A stretch of 64,000 bases of DNA from Ascoidea rubescens DSM 1968 (lineage: Eukaryota > Ascomycota > Saccharomycetes > Ascoideales > Ascoideaceae): NCBI RefSeq assembly GCF_001661345.1, contig NW_017962913.1, forward strand, positions 439,428 through 503,427, in the 5' to 3' direction. The position numbers and the translations under genes are program-made. Positions 44,331 through 55,752 of this stretch are shown here, in pieces (the stretch's first letter is position 1; the number at the start of each line of letters is the position of its first letter). The notes beneath the pieces were generated by a model. The model had not been told where the DNA came from, ran no database searches, and was given only the letters and a program-made list of their open reading frames with translations.

Positions 44331-46037
44331 TTATTTCAACTTATCGTAAAGTTGCTCAAGATCATACGTCTCTCTCCAATGTCTCCCCCTTTTTTTGAGA
44401 ACTATCACACAAACACTAGAAAGAACTATCAACCCAGATAAAAGAGTGTATAATGGACCAACACCCATTTTTCTGATTAGCGGCTCAGTGAAAAACGTTC
44501 CTGCAGTTGCAAGAATCATTCTTAAAGAGTTGTTCAACGCAATTCCTGTAGCACCTTTTCCTGGCAATGAATCAACAATATATGTTAAAATGCATCCAAT
44601 TGTTAGCATACAAGCAAAACCAAATATAAACGTTCCAATTAATGGAAAAATCCAGTTTGTCTTTTGATCAAAACACCACCCCATAATTAGTAAAGACACT
44701 GGATATAGTACAATTGATATGAGTATGTTATATGAAATTCTTGCTTCTGGAGCCAAGCAGCCATGTTTTCTTTCATACTTGTTCAAAAGAAAATCAACAT
44801 ATTTGCCACCAAAAACAGATGCTATTATATACCCAATCGAATTGGGAAGATAAACTAAACCAACAATCATTGGACTAAAATTATATGGCTCTTCTGAATA
44901 AATATTACTTAATGCGACATTATTAATATGAACAGGCAAAAATGTGATGCCCGAAAATATTATTGAAAAAAGAACAGGTGGATATTTCATTAATGTGACA
45001 GATTTTGTTGGTTGAATAATATAAAAATAAATTGTATTTCTTACTTTTTGCACTTTTGAATTATTGAGTGAATTTGAATCACTATTTTCATGTTCATTTG
45101 ACGCAACCTCAATATCTTTTTGGCCTTTATTAATAAATTCCAAACCTTCTTTTTCAATTTTTTTGGGGGAATTTGTAGATGATTCTGAATTAGACGTATC
45201 TTTGCTTTTATTCTCTATAACTGCAGTTTTTTCAATATTTTGGTTTAAATTATTTTCACTAATCATTTTTAAATCCACTTTTCGTAAAGTTTCAGGCAAG
45301 CCAAATAAGATTAAAACAACTAATATAGCAGCAAATATCACAATAAACCATTGAGTTCCTCTAAATCCAAATTCTGTAGCTATAGCACCTCCTATCAACG
45401 GAGCCAAAAATGGTCCCATTAGTGGACCCAAATAAAAAAATCCCATGGCAGTACCTCTTTCTTTTGGTGGGTATAAATCTGCAATTGAACCAGCAGCAAC
45501 AGATTGCACGGAACCAGAAACGGCACCCGATAATGCTCTAAATGCTAATAACATTCCAATATTAGTAGATAAAGCACATCCAACCGAGAACCCAACTAAG
45601 AGAAAGAAAGAAATCAAATAAACATTTCTTCTTCCCTTTATTTCACTAATGGCAGACCACCAAATAGGAAAAACACCCAAGGTGAGCAAATAAACACCAA
45701 CCGACATGTTTACTAGATAAGTTTTGGTGTCAAGTTGATCAATCACATCTTGAATAGCAGGCAATATTATCGAAGAGCCCAAGGGACCAATTGTTGATGC
45801 TAAAGCAACCAAAAAAACAATAAAGTTTTTGCAAGTATTTGGAAAGTCTCGTGGTTCTTCATACTCCGGTAGAATACAGAGGCTAGAAAACAACCCTCTT
45901 CGATCAGATTTTGCAACAATTATTGGCACTTTCTTCTCTTGAATTTGAGAGTTTGTGCAATGATTTGCTTGAATTTCAGAATCGTTATCGAAAATTTTAT
46001 CTTTTTCAAGAGAAGCAACGGGAATAGCTGGAACCAT
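44331..46037 (-). CDS. Qdr3/Dtr1-like DHA1 MFS transporter (intact paralog)
   Basis: 568 residues, uninterrupted. The hydrophilic N-terminus ends in RGLFSSLCILPEYEEPRDFPN, which is shared with the neighbour; six membrane segments follow with WWSAISEIKGRRNVYLISFF and DLYPPKERGTAMGFFYLGPLMGPFLAPLIGGAIA. A ~90-residue charged central loop diverges from the paralog, then six more segments and the C-terminus WRETYDLEQLYDKLK. The two genes are tandem, same strand and clearly duplicated. Qdr3 exports quinidine, polyamines and other cations and Dtr1 exports dityrosine for the spore wall; I cannot choose a substrate. Two CACGTG sites lie upstream. Confidence 0.9.
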   Translation of the reverse strand: MVPAIPVASLEKDKIFDNDSEIQANHCTNSQIQEKKVPIIVAKSDRRGLFSSLCILPEYEEPRDFPNTCKNFIVFLVALASTIGPLGSSIILPAIQDVIDQLDTKTYLVNMSVGVYLLTLGVFPIWWSAISEIKGRRNVYLISFFLLVGFSVGCALSTNIGMLLAFRALSGAVSGSVQSVAAGSIADLYPPKERGTAMGFFYLGPLMGPFLAPLIGGAIATEFGFRGTQWFIVIFAAILVVLILFGLPETLRKVDLKMISENNLNQNIEKTAVIENKSKDTSNSESSTNSPKKIEKEGLEFINKGQKDIEVASNEHENSDSNSLNNSKVQKVRNTIYFYIIQPTKSVTLMKYPPVLFSIIFSGITFLPVHINNVALSNIYSEEPYNFSPMIVGLVYLPNSIGYIIASVFGGKYVDFLLNKYERKHGCLAPEARISYNILISIVLYPVSLLIMGWCFDQKTNWIFPLIGTFIFGFACMLTIGCILTYIVDSLPGKGATGIALNNSLRMILATAGTFFTEPLIRKMGVGPLYTLLSGLIVLSSVCVIVLKKRGRHWRETYDLEQLYDKLK

Positions 46038-46295
46038 CGTAATCAGAGAAACAGAAGCAGTTGAATTAGCAAATTATTCACAGATTTTCAACAAGTATCT
46101 TTCATTTCATGATTTTGAGCAAATAGAAAGAATCCAAGATTATTTATATTATTGCAACTCATAATGAAATTTCAAAGGTTTTAATTCAGCTCGGTTTCTG
46201 ATCAAACTTACATAATTATTTAACCAAAGCTAAAACATTTGAAAAAAATATTGACAGGTCGGTAAGTTGTTTGGAAGCAGTTTTCAGTCGTAAAG

Positions 46296-46435
46296 CACGT
46301 GCTTTTGGCAGCTCAAAACCCAAGCATTGAAATTTCCGGTATACTTCCGACCTATGGTTTCTCGAAACTGTTTTTTCTTTTGCGGAAAAACAAAGCTGTG
46401 ATTCCATTAAGAAGTTTGTTGCAGTCTGTCACGTG
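46296..46435. promoter_or_regulatory. Pair of CACGTG E-boxes upstream of second Qdr3-like gene
   Basis: CACGTG at 46296-46301 (within the palindrome AAGCACGTGCTT) and at 46430-46435, 259 and 393 bp before the ATG at 46037. Confidence 0.4.
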
Positions 46436-46843
46436 CCGGGACTCAATAGCCCTACTTTTTTTTGGTGGAGAAAGTCAAAATATATTTCGTGAAAAATTTT
46501 ATTATCCTTCCAGCATTTGGACCATTAAATATTCAAGATATGAATTCATAGCAATACCAAGCAGAGTTTCTAATTGTAAGTTTTTTTCGATTTTGTTTTG
46601 CTTTCAATATTTGATAAGAATGAAAATAAAATGATGATTTAATAATGCATAGTTCAACTGATTATACTAGAAATTGAAGATAAAAAACATCATTGAAATT
46701 AGTCTTTCACCCCTATCTGATTTTTTTTCGTTTCTTACTAAATATTGTATTGCAAAATATATTTCTTTAAACAAGGAAAATCGAATTTTTTACTAATTTA
46801 TAACCAAGAAATGTGGAACGTTTAAACTACTGGTATACTAGTA

Positions 46844-46869
46844 ATATATATATATATATATATATATAT
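46844..46869. repeat. (TA)13 microsatellite
   Basis: Pure TA dinucleotide run in the AT-rich spacer left of the Fig1-like gene. Confidence 0.9.
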
Positions 46870-47165
46870 CATTAATAAATAAGTTTGATTGAATTAAAAA
46901 GAATTCTTTTATTAAAATAAACCTATAAATAAGAGTTGAGAGCTTTAAAATGTTTTATAAAAAAATGGGAGCAATAAAATAAAAATACAAGGCTAAAAAT
47001 GAGTAATTGGAGAATTAAAAATTAAATTTTAACAAAAAAAAACAAAAAAACAAAAATAAAATAAAATAGAATAAAATAAAATAATAAAACAAAAGTATAA
47101 TATGATATGATATAATAAAAAAAAATATAGTTAAAGAAATTTGAATATTATGTTAAACAAAAAAT

Positions 47166-47963
47166 TTAAACTTTGGGTTCAATTATCTCCAATTCGACTT
47201 TTATATCATCAATATGTAATATAATCAAAAATATTGATACAATGCAGTAAAATGTAAAACTAGTCCAAGTTAAGGCTTCTGATTTTGATCCAATATTACC
47301 TTCAATTATATACATGCTTGAAGGCTCAACCAATTGAACTCCTGATTTGATAGCAATGTGAGCCCACATTGCTCCAACTGCCCATATTAATGTTAGAACA
47401 AGAGATAAAATCACTGAAAAATTTTTGACAGCTTCTCTGTAAGGCACAAACGGAAAAGAGCAATAAAATAGAAAAACAAATAATATGATATTCAAAATTA
47501 TGGAAGTCCATAACAAGTATGGTTTAATGACATGTTCTTGAATTGACGTTGCAATTCCAACAATATCTAAAGATCCAGTTGCATCCGAATCTGATGTACC
47601 ATATAAAGAAATTGCTTGATATTTATTGTATAAATCCAAGTTTGGCGTATAATCACAAGTCAAACTTTCGTCATCATTATCAGCATCGTTTTGTTGAATA
47701 CAGGTTCCATAATATCCAATTCTAATGGACATATAAGCAGCATTTGTTGAATTTTTGACTTCATATGCCTCTTCGATTAATCCATACATTGGTGAGGTTT
47801 CGTTGTATCTGTACTCAAGTAAATATATTGACGAAAATGAAGACGTTGTTTTTGTGCTACCCAACAAAAGAAATGACATTAAAAAGGCTGTTATAAATAA
47901 AAATATCATTAAAAAGAGTCGGGGCATTCTTCTGATAGTGAAGAGAGCAATTGAGAATATCAT
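47166..47963 (-). CDS. Fig1-like four-span membrane protein
   Basis: 265 residues from the first ATG. The topology is one N-terminal membrane segment (~12-34), an extracellular region of ~115 residues with several possible N-glycosylation sites (NET, NST), and three closely spaced membrane segments (~148-252). The segment SIRIGYYGTC corresponds to the claudin-like GxxGxC motif of the Fig1 family, and a second Cys occurs shortly after (LTCDY). Fig1 is induced by mating pheromone in S. cerevisiae and regulates Ca2+ uptake and membrane fusion. The length is similar to Fig1 (298). Another claudin-like family (Sur7/Dcv1) is the alternative. The start RRMPRLFLMIFLF also resembles Fig1. Confidence 0.6.
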   Translation of the reverse strand: MIFSIALFTIRRMPRLFLMIFLFITAFLMSFLLLGSTKTTSSFSSIYLLEYRYNETSPMYGLIEEAYEVKNSTNAAYMSIRIGYYGTCIQQNDADNDDESLTCDYTPNLDLYNKYQAISLYGTSDSDATGSLDIVGIATSIQEHVIKPYLLWTSIILNIILFVFLFYCSFPFVPYREAVKNFSVILSLVLTLIWAVGAMWAHIAIKSGVQLVEPSSMYIIEGNIGSKSEALTWTSFTFYCIVSIFLIILHIDDIKVELEIIEPKV

Positions 47964-50900
47964 TTTTTAAATGATTGGATAATAGTTTATTTGTATATTG
48001 TTTGTTTATATATTGTTTGTTTGTTTGTTTTCTTGGTTTTGATTTTTATTCGAGTAGTATGTAAGAAGTTTAATGATTTGACTAAAAAATAGCTTGAAAT
48101 CCATATTATTTGAAGAATATATTACCTTTTATAATAAATTGCAATCTCATCTTATCATTATTCAATTTGTCAGATTTCTTATATTAAAAGATAGAGCATG
48201 TTTCAATTTTTTTGAATTACTTATATTTCACTCATTTAACATAACAATGAATCAAAAACAAAATTGTTTCCGATGTTTTCTGCTGGTTTTCGATATTTAA
48301 AACCAGATCTATTACAGGTTATCCTATTTATCATATTTTTTGCTGGTGGAGTTGAAGAAATCAAAGCGATATAGTAAGATATTCGATCCATAAAGGTGGG
48401 AACTAAAGTAAAACAGAACCAGCGTCCAGGGGCAGATAAAAAGAAAAAGAAAAAGATGGACTTTAACTGAAAACAGAACCCATCGAAAAACCAAAAGCAG
48501 ACCATTAACTTTTGTTTTTAAAATAGAAATGTATTTTAGTTTTCAGCACAATCATCATCATCACCAATATTCTCTGAGAGCATCTTGCTATTATAACAAA
48601 TAGCCATTGCTTTTAAATATTATTTTGCAATCTCTAATATATTCAGTTGTGAGCTGATTGAGCCATTTTCCAATTGAATTTGACCATCGCGAATTGAACA
48701 CTTTTTAGCAGAAAACAGAACTTCAGAGCGCCGGAGCCGGGACATACACCCAACTCTGAATTAGGGTTCAGAAAATCCAGATTAAATTTTGCTCGTATGC
48801 TTATTACAGCCTTTCTCAGCAGATAACCGTGATATTATGCAGCAGCTACTAAGCGACCATCATCATGGTACTATAGGTATGTGTGCAGATAAGACGCCAC
48901 CATGCATGTACTGGACAGCTCTGCCATACCAGTCAAGTAGTTCAAAGCTAGATTAGCTACATAAGTGATATATAGCAACAACAATGCTTAAGGTTTGCAA
49001 CGGTCAACATTTTTACTGAAATCGAGCGGTTGTGTGTAGCCTGCATCTAGGTTACGCAGTCCGCCTAGAACAGGTGTTATCTCATGACCATTCCATTCAC
49101 GCAGTGCACGCTTGGACCTTTTTCTTGAAAGCAGATAGAAAAGATAACTGGAAAAACATTGGGGAAAATATTTGGAAAACCTGATATGGAGCTGCCAGAC
49201 TAGCAGATAAGAAATCAATGAATCTCTTTGCTATTCAGTTAATCTTTCAGCACCTTGATATAAACCGGTAGTAATGATAAGTCACTGAATGTCTCTCGAT
49301 TTCTATTTCGTTTCCCAAACAATTCGGAAACAAAAACTACATGTTGTTTGCCCCAGATTCCTTCACTTCCTTCCCACTTATTTTGTTTTTAGACCTTTTC
49401 ATTGAATTTTTGAATAAATTTTTTGGTTGTTAAAAATTTGAATGCACAAGAACCAAATTCACTAACTTTAATATTTATTGCCTTAGATTGCCTTTCTTAA
49501 TTATATCTGAAGAATTTTGAAGAATTTAGATGGTGTTAGAAAAAAAATTCAGCGGTTCCTTTTATCTATTCACTTTTTCTTCTTTTTTTTTTCTGTTCTT
49601 ACGATTGGTCGTCTACAAATAAAGTATTACTTTAAATTACAGTAATCATTCAGGATTTGTTGAGAGATATAACCTTTAATGTAGCAGTTATTTATAAGTA
49701 AAAGTGATAACTCTTAATCCAGGTAAACGAGATCAAGAATATTTTGCTTTCTTGAAAAAGAAAGTTGAAAAGGCAACAATCAAAACACATGAATTTTTCA
49801 AAAAAGTTGCAAAAGATTTTAAACAAATATATCAAATATATACATTTAATGAATTAGTGAGTTGATAACCTGATAATAATAAAACCTTGAGGTTTTCATT
49901 AGTTTTTTTGTTTTTTTGTTGTTGTTGTTTTGCTTTGCTTTGTTTCATTTTGTTTTGGTTTCTTTGGTTAATTCTATTTTAATATGAACTTTTGGTTCTG
50001 TTAGGATTTTTGCAACTTTCCCATTAGTAATGGTTTCAGATTTAAAATTTCAAGGAGAGAAATAAAAAGAATTTTAGATGGATCTTTTTTTTAAACCATT
50101 TACATAAAGGACTGTCATGAAAAAACGCAAACAGGGAGAAATAATCAGATGAGTATTTTGGTTTATATCTTTTGATCAATGGGTTAAAGATTAAAGTATC
50201 TTGAAGAATTTTAAATTGAAAAATTAATCTTTATAATTTTAAATTAGGTGGGATAAAAACACCACAATAATTGAAAATTTGGGCTGTTAAATGAACCAAG
50301 ACTATACAAAGGTGATAATAACAAAAAAAACAAAAAATCTGACCAACAGTGAAACCGAATAATCACCAAGGGTACAATTAAGTCGAATAAATTGACCATT
50401 GATAAAAAAATAATAGAATCAAGAAAATTTAGTATTGCGTTGATTATTTTTATTATTTATGTCCAAAAGAATGTATATTCAGAATACATAATTTCTTTTT
50501 AAACGTGTCTTTTCATACATACAGAAACTAGATCTGCTTTGATTTTTTTTTGTTTAAGCTTATTCCAACAGTTGATGTTTTTTATTTTGTCTTTATTGTT
50601 TATTGCTTAGCATAATACCCATAAGAAACAACAGATTGATAAAAAGTGGATACAGTTTTAAAATTCATTACATTATAAGCTTAAGTGATGTAATAACATT
50701 ATAACAGTTGAATAGAAAAGTAAAGGAAAAAACAATCTGAATTTGATGATTATAAGATAATGAAATGATTTCTTTACATTAAATTTTAAAAAACATCTGA
50801 GTAAAGTGAAAAAAGCAGATGGTATTACCTGATTAATGAGACTGCGGTAAATTGTTAGAAAATAATCCTGTTATGTGAGGTTCAGGTTCACGTGAAAACA

Positions 50901-53721
50901 AAAACAGGTGAAAGTTTATCTTTGATTTCCGTTTAAGAGCAATTTTTGCTCTCAAAATGAAACGACAAATCCTAATAGAAGGAAGCGAGTAATTCTATTT
51001 ATCCAAATGAATTATTGGATTCGATTGGGAGTAATTGTAAAGTATTTTTATTTTGGATGAAAAAAATAAACAAATAGAGAAGCTATGAAGAAAATTGAGA
51101 AGGATTTAAAGAGAATTTTAAAGAGTATTTGTTGTGTGGGAATGATCTAGCACAAATTAAGTTGAGTAAGAAAACCTTTAAAAGCTTGAGCAATGTATAA
51201 GGAGATAAATAAATAATAGTTAAGTAGCTAAATAGATTGGTATTCAAATAATCACTCCTTATATGGTGGCAATCAAACAGAATAAAAAATAAATTAAAAT
51301 AAGATTCAAGATTCAAGACAATAACAAAAATAAATATTTTTTCTCAAAGTTAGTTTATTACTGTTAGTGGAAATTTTCATTTTCTTAAATTGACAATATG
51401 ATGTGAAATTACAATTTCAAAGATATCAAGATAAGAATGAAAAGGTTTGAAAAAGTTTGAAAAAACACTGAAAAGAATTTCAACAAAGGCCAAAAAAAAA
51501 GTAGTATAATGAAAAAAAAAAAGTTTAAGATGGGTTTTATTATAATTTTATTATGATTTTATTTTAATTGCACAATGGTATGACAATTGATCTATAAATT
51601 CATATTGCAATTGATCTAAATTAATTTCTTTTATTTTAGATTTGATTGAAATAGAAGTGATAATTTGTATAGTTTTATTAAGTTTATAAATTTCATAAAA
51701 TTTATAAAATTTTAGTGGAAAAAAAATGTTTTTTTTCTTTGTTAGTAAACTATTCAATAGAATCTTTTACTCGTTAGCTAAAATTTTGAGATAACTATAA
51801 GGATCGTGAGTTCATTCTCCTGTTTGCAGAGGGTTTTCATTGAATTACCATTTGTGGAGGATAGACACATGAGCTAAAAGAAAGAAAGAGAAAAAAAGAA
51901 AAAATCTTAATAAATATTATATAGTACTATATGAGCTTTTCAATAGAATAATTAATAAGATTTTAATATTATTAACATTTTAATAATTTTTATTAATAAA
52001 TTGATAGTCAGAAAACACAGAATTTGATAAAAATTGGAAAGAAAAAGAATAAATCGATAAAAATTGAAATTTTTGAAACAAAGTTGGAAAAATTTTAATA
52101 AAAAGTATTAATAATGAATTAATTGGCTTAAGAATTAATAGAATATTTTGTTATTTGTCCTATTGGATCGTTAATGAGAAAGAAAAATAACATTAAGATG
52201 AATAGCAATTATTCATTTGAATTTGCAAATAGTAAATAGAAAATATTAAATTCAAAGTTTTTGGTTAGAAATTAAATTAACAGGAAAAAGAAAAAACTCA
52301 ATTTCGATCAAAAAAAAAAACTTGCTGAAAACCTATTTAACAAAATTTAATTGATTTAAAGCATTTTAAGAGATTGTTGAGCCATTTTGGTATGAATAAT
52401 AGGTACGTTATTTCAGAAGCAAGAATATTAAAACACCATCAACAGCAACAGTTGTGTAACGAAGCACAGCAGAACATAAATCACACTGAGAACAAATATT
52501 TCAATGGCCAATCGACTGCGGTGTTGGCGATTTGCACCAGGACCAGTTTATTCGCAACACCAAGAGTTCCAAGCCGTGCGCGTTTATGCTTTTCTAGCAA
52601 CAAAAATAAACAATTAGACCAAAGACCTGTACAAATATGCAGCACAACCAGGCATATGCACACAGCATTGAATCAAATCATGCCGATCTCGCACCAGATC
52701 TATATATAGAGTTTGGTGTGTACATATGGAACATTTGCAATTTGCTAAACATTATAAATGGATCTGCAATCGTCTGAGAGCAGATTGTGTTTGAACGGGG
52801 CCACAGCAAGAAAAACAAAGGGACACACGAAGAGACGCACTAATAAAACCCCGTTTGCGCAGCACAGTCACTGGATGTGTTTTGCTGTAAAAAATTTTCG
52901 AACCAAGGCGGGCAGTAATCTCAAAGCTCAGCGAGTCCTGATAAGAGACCAGCGAGACTCAGCGAGACCCAGACAAATATGTGGAAGATGAAACACAGGA
53001 CAGTGTGCAACTCTGGCAATGGCTTGATACAGGTTTGTGACCAGAAGAACAGAAAAGACACAACAGTCGCAGAACAGCGCAAAAGCAAGAGCAAAGGCCA
53101 ACGATGGCAGGCGTGGGCCACGCACAACGGCCTGCAGACACGCATACCACCAACATCGGCGCGCCAACCTAATGCAGTAGCAAGAAATCCAGACGCTTGA
53201 CCAGCTGGAAGTGCGCACATGTCGGCAGCACAGCGTACACCCATGTACAGCTCAATCAAAAGGCGGGACTGTGTTCGATACAGACGCCGCGGCCAGCATG
53301 GAACTGCGCATTAGTACCGGCAGACAATACGCGCGCACGTGTCACGACGGCCGATTAGGGTTTATTTGTGGGTTCCTGTGCATGACACGATGACGATAAA
53401 TAATAACTGTAACTGCTCTTAACAGGATCATATGTCTACGCTTCAATCACACACTTACCGAAGATATTGAGTTGTGCTGTGTTTCACCCAAACAAAATTT
53501 CTTTTTTGGTTTCTCTGCTTTTTCTTTCTTTTTCACTTCCCTCCTTTATTCTTCCTCTTTTAATTGCAAAGGTTTTCCTTTTTTATTTAAGATATTACTT
53601 TTCCTCATCTCTTTTATTTTTCATCTCCCTTCTCGCTTTCATTTATTGCTTTGGCTTCCTGCTCTTCCTGACTTTGCACCATCTTTTTTTCTCCCACCCT
53701 TTTCTTTCTCCTTTTGAAACA
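47964..53721. other. 5.8-kb region without a convincing gene, upstream of a bHLH gene
   Basis: The region is much longer than any other intergenic space here. Most of it (48,000-52,370) is AT-rich, with a moderately GC-richer part at 48,700-49,130. A sharply GC-rich block lies at about 52,400-53,420 and contains GGCGCGCC (53158-53165) and CGCGCGCACGTG (53330-53341). CACGTG also occurs at 50889-50894. From 53,480 to the bHLH ATG the top strand is a pyrimidine-rich leader. All open frames on both strands are short, with no recognisable domain, tRNA or snRNA. It could be a long regulatory region or hold noncoding RNA genes. Confidence 0.5.
53336..53341. promoter_or_regulatory. CACGTG E-box fused to CGCGCGC upstream of the bHLH gene
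   Basis: CGCGCGC (53330-53336) runs directly into CACGTG (53336-53341), about 380 bp before the bHLH start. bHLH factors bind CACGTG, so autoregulation is possible. Confidence 0.4.
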
Positions 53722-54939
53722 ATGCCTTCGTTGCCCTCTAATGAAAGATACTTTTCCAACACCTCTTCCTCAAAGCAAAAACCCTTCCAGCTTCCTTCTT
53801 TAGCAAACTTGGGCCACATCTCTAACGAGGATCGTTTACCACGCATTCAGGAGCTCTCCATGACTGACAGTTCCAAATCCCAGGCTCCTCAGCTCCAGTC
53901 ACATCCTCTGGCCTATCCTCAGCTATATCCCCAGCAGCAACTACCTCAACCCCAGAACCAACAACAATTTTCACAATCTTTCCAGTCGCAATCTTTTCAG
54001 TCACAATCTTCCCAGCCCCCTTTACAATACCAGTTCAACTATAACAATAATCTTTCCCAACCCCAAATGCTTCCTACAAATAATATACCTCTTTCAAATT
54101 ACGCTCCAATTACCCCAATTGCTCCCTCTTCCCCTTCTGTCTCCAAAAGTGCTTCTTCCAGCTCAATATCAAAAAACCCCAATGACAAAATTCCTTCAAA
54201 GAAACATCTACATATAAGATCCGAACAACGAAGAAGGGAGAAGATTTCTGATGGGTTTGCTCAATTAAAATTAACTGTTCCAACTGTACGACCTGGCTAC
54301 GATTCAAAAGCTGCTGTTTTAAAGAAAACCGCTGAATATATTGAAGTTTTGGAATACGAAAATAAAGTCCTTAAACACGAATTAGCTCTTGTGTCTTCCT
54401 ATCCTGCTCCCCATCCTTCTCATACAATGCCTTATTCCTCAGCGCCCTCCCAAAATCCTTTTCCTCCACAGAATGTTCAGTTGCCTCCTGGTGCTCCTCA
54501 GCTTTTGCAGCCTCAACACACATCTACCCAATCTCAGTCCCACTCTTCAAATTTTTCTCATCAAAATAGCATTTCATCTTCCTCTGCTACATCGCCTTCT
54601 GCGTCTGCTCCTCCTGCCTCCTTAACCTCAATGTTAAACAGCAATCACAGTTCTATCAACATTGATCGTAGCTCCCAATCCTCAGCTCAATCACATTCTC
54701 AAAATGGCTTTCAGCGTCTATCTTCTTCTACTCAAAACACAGGAACAAAAAAATTGCCTCCTTTAGCTCCTGCTCAATTTGGCTTCTTGCCTGGAACTTC
54801 TCCAAACTCAAATCGCTTGCCTTCTCCAAGTTTTATGTTCAATCAATCAACTACTGGCAATGCCAACAGAATTCCAAATATCAACTCAAATCCAACCATC
54901 TCCAACTCATATTTTTCCACTTCTAGTTTACATCAATAA
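53722..54939 (+). CDS. bHLH transcription factor, Gln/Ser/Pro-rich
   Basis: 405 residues from the ATG at 53722. The frame stays open upstream, but that part is a pyrimidine-rich, hydrophobic by-product without an ATG. The first 150 residues and last 190 are Gln/Ser/Pro-rich, and the middle (~155-220) is a basic helix-loop-helix: KKHLHIRSEQRRREKISDGF, then QLKLTVP, a loop, and SKAAVLKKTAEYIEVLEYE with a short following leucine-containing helix. The basic region has His-x3-Glu-x2-Arg-Arg-Arg-type residues (H..SEQRRR) expected for E-box binding. The SEQ(R/K)RR start resembles Ino4/Yas1-type proteins, but the rest does not allow a firm name. A 5.8-kb gene-free region precedes it. Confidence 0.88.
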   Translation: MPSLPSNERYFSNTSSSKQKPFQLPSLANLGHISNEDRLPRIQELSMTDSSKSQAPQLQSHPLAYPQLYPQQQLPQPQNQQQFSQSFQSQSFQSQSSQPPLQYQFNYNNNLSQPQMLPTNNIPLSNYAPITPIAPSSPSVSKSASSSSISKNPNDKIPSKKHLHIRSEQRRREKISDGFAQLKLTVPTVRPGYDSKAAVLKKTAEYIEVLEYENKVLKHELALVSSYPAPHPSHTMPYSSAPSQNPFPPQNVQLPPGAPQLLQPQHTSTQSQSHSSNFSHQNSISSSSATSPSASAPPASLTSMLNSNHSSINIDRSSQSSAQSHSQNGFQRLSSSTQNTGTKKLPPLAPAQFGFLPGTSPNSNRLPSPSFMFNQSTTGNANRIPNINSNPTISNSYFSTSSLHQ

Positions 54940-55752
54940 GCTGTTCCAAAATCATTTTAATTATATTCCAACTATTTCCAATCAACTTCCAACTAACTTC
55001 CAATTGGCTGGAAATTATAATGGTAATTCATTTCATTTTATGATTGTTTTTCGCCTGTATTTTACACTACTTCATTTCTTGATTTTTTCTATTTTCTATT
55101 TTTTTGGTTTTTTGGTGTGTGTTTTATCAAAATTTCTTTCTATCAATTTACTTTTTATTCTACTCCAATTTCTTTAACCGCTGCAATCACTAGTTGCTAT
55201 TTTTATTTAACTTATTTTTTGATCTATTCAAATATTTGCCAGTTAACTATTTAACTACCCATCTTTTTCTTTTTTTTGGTGTTGTTGTAATATCATGATT
55301 TCCATTTTCATTTATACTTATATTTATATTTCTATACTATTTCTACTATTTCTTCAATTTTTCAATTTTTCAATTTTTCAATTTTTCAATTTTTCAATTT
55401 TTCAATTTTTCAATTGCTTTGATTAATCAGTATTTTTATTAAATCAAAATTTAATCATCATACATTCAAATTATACACAAGAAAAAAAACAAAATCATTC
55501 ATTTTTATTTACTTTTCATATTCATCAAGTAGCAATCTTACACTTCCATCCATATCAGCTGCGATTAATTTCTCACAATTTTAATTTTTTTTAATTTTTT
55601 GTTATTTTGTGAATATTTCCAAAAAAAAAATAAAAAAAAAATTCTCTTAAAAACATGCTATTTTATAATATATACACATAAAATTTTTTTTTCTGTCTTA
55701 AAAAAACTCAACTCAAATAAACTTGCTTAATATTGATCTATTCAATATTCAA
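54940..55752. other. Convergent intergenic region bHLH-MXR2
   Basis: T-rich 3' flank of the bHLH gene, an 8-bp minisatellite (listed separately), then A/T-rich 3' flank of MXR2. No gene seen. Confidence 0.5.
55355..55410 (+). repeat. Seven perfect copies of CAATTTTT
   Basis: 56 bp of an uninterrupted 8-bp tandem repeat in noncoding DNA. Confidence 0.95.

Larger units (their letters stand above)
46038..47165. other. Promoter of the intact Qdr3-like gene and AT-rich spacer
   Basis: The left 600 bp hold the promoter with CACGTG at 46296-46301 and 46430-46435, and TTCCGGTATACTTCCGAC between. From 46,640 the sequence is very AT-rich, with a (TA)n repeat at 46844-46869. No gene seen. Confidence 0.45.

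Noticed and set aside
49217-49255. Stretch resembling the start of U2 snRNA (GAATCTCTTTGC)
   Set aside because: The 12-nt match is not followed by the branch-site recognition segment or the rest of the conserved U2 5' part, so it is a chance match.
52374-53393. Cluster of 60-112 codon frames in the GC-rich block before the bHLH gene
   Set aside because: They overlap each other in several frames and strands, with no domain, no consistent codon use and no conserved-looking segment.
53467-53721. N-terminal extension of the bHLH frame that looks like a membrane segment
   Set aside because: There is no ATG in it; it is the translation of a pyrimidine-rich 5' leader.
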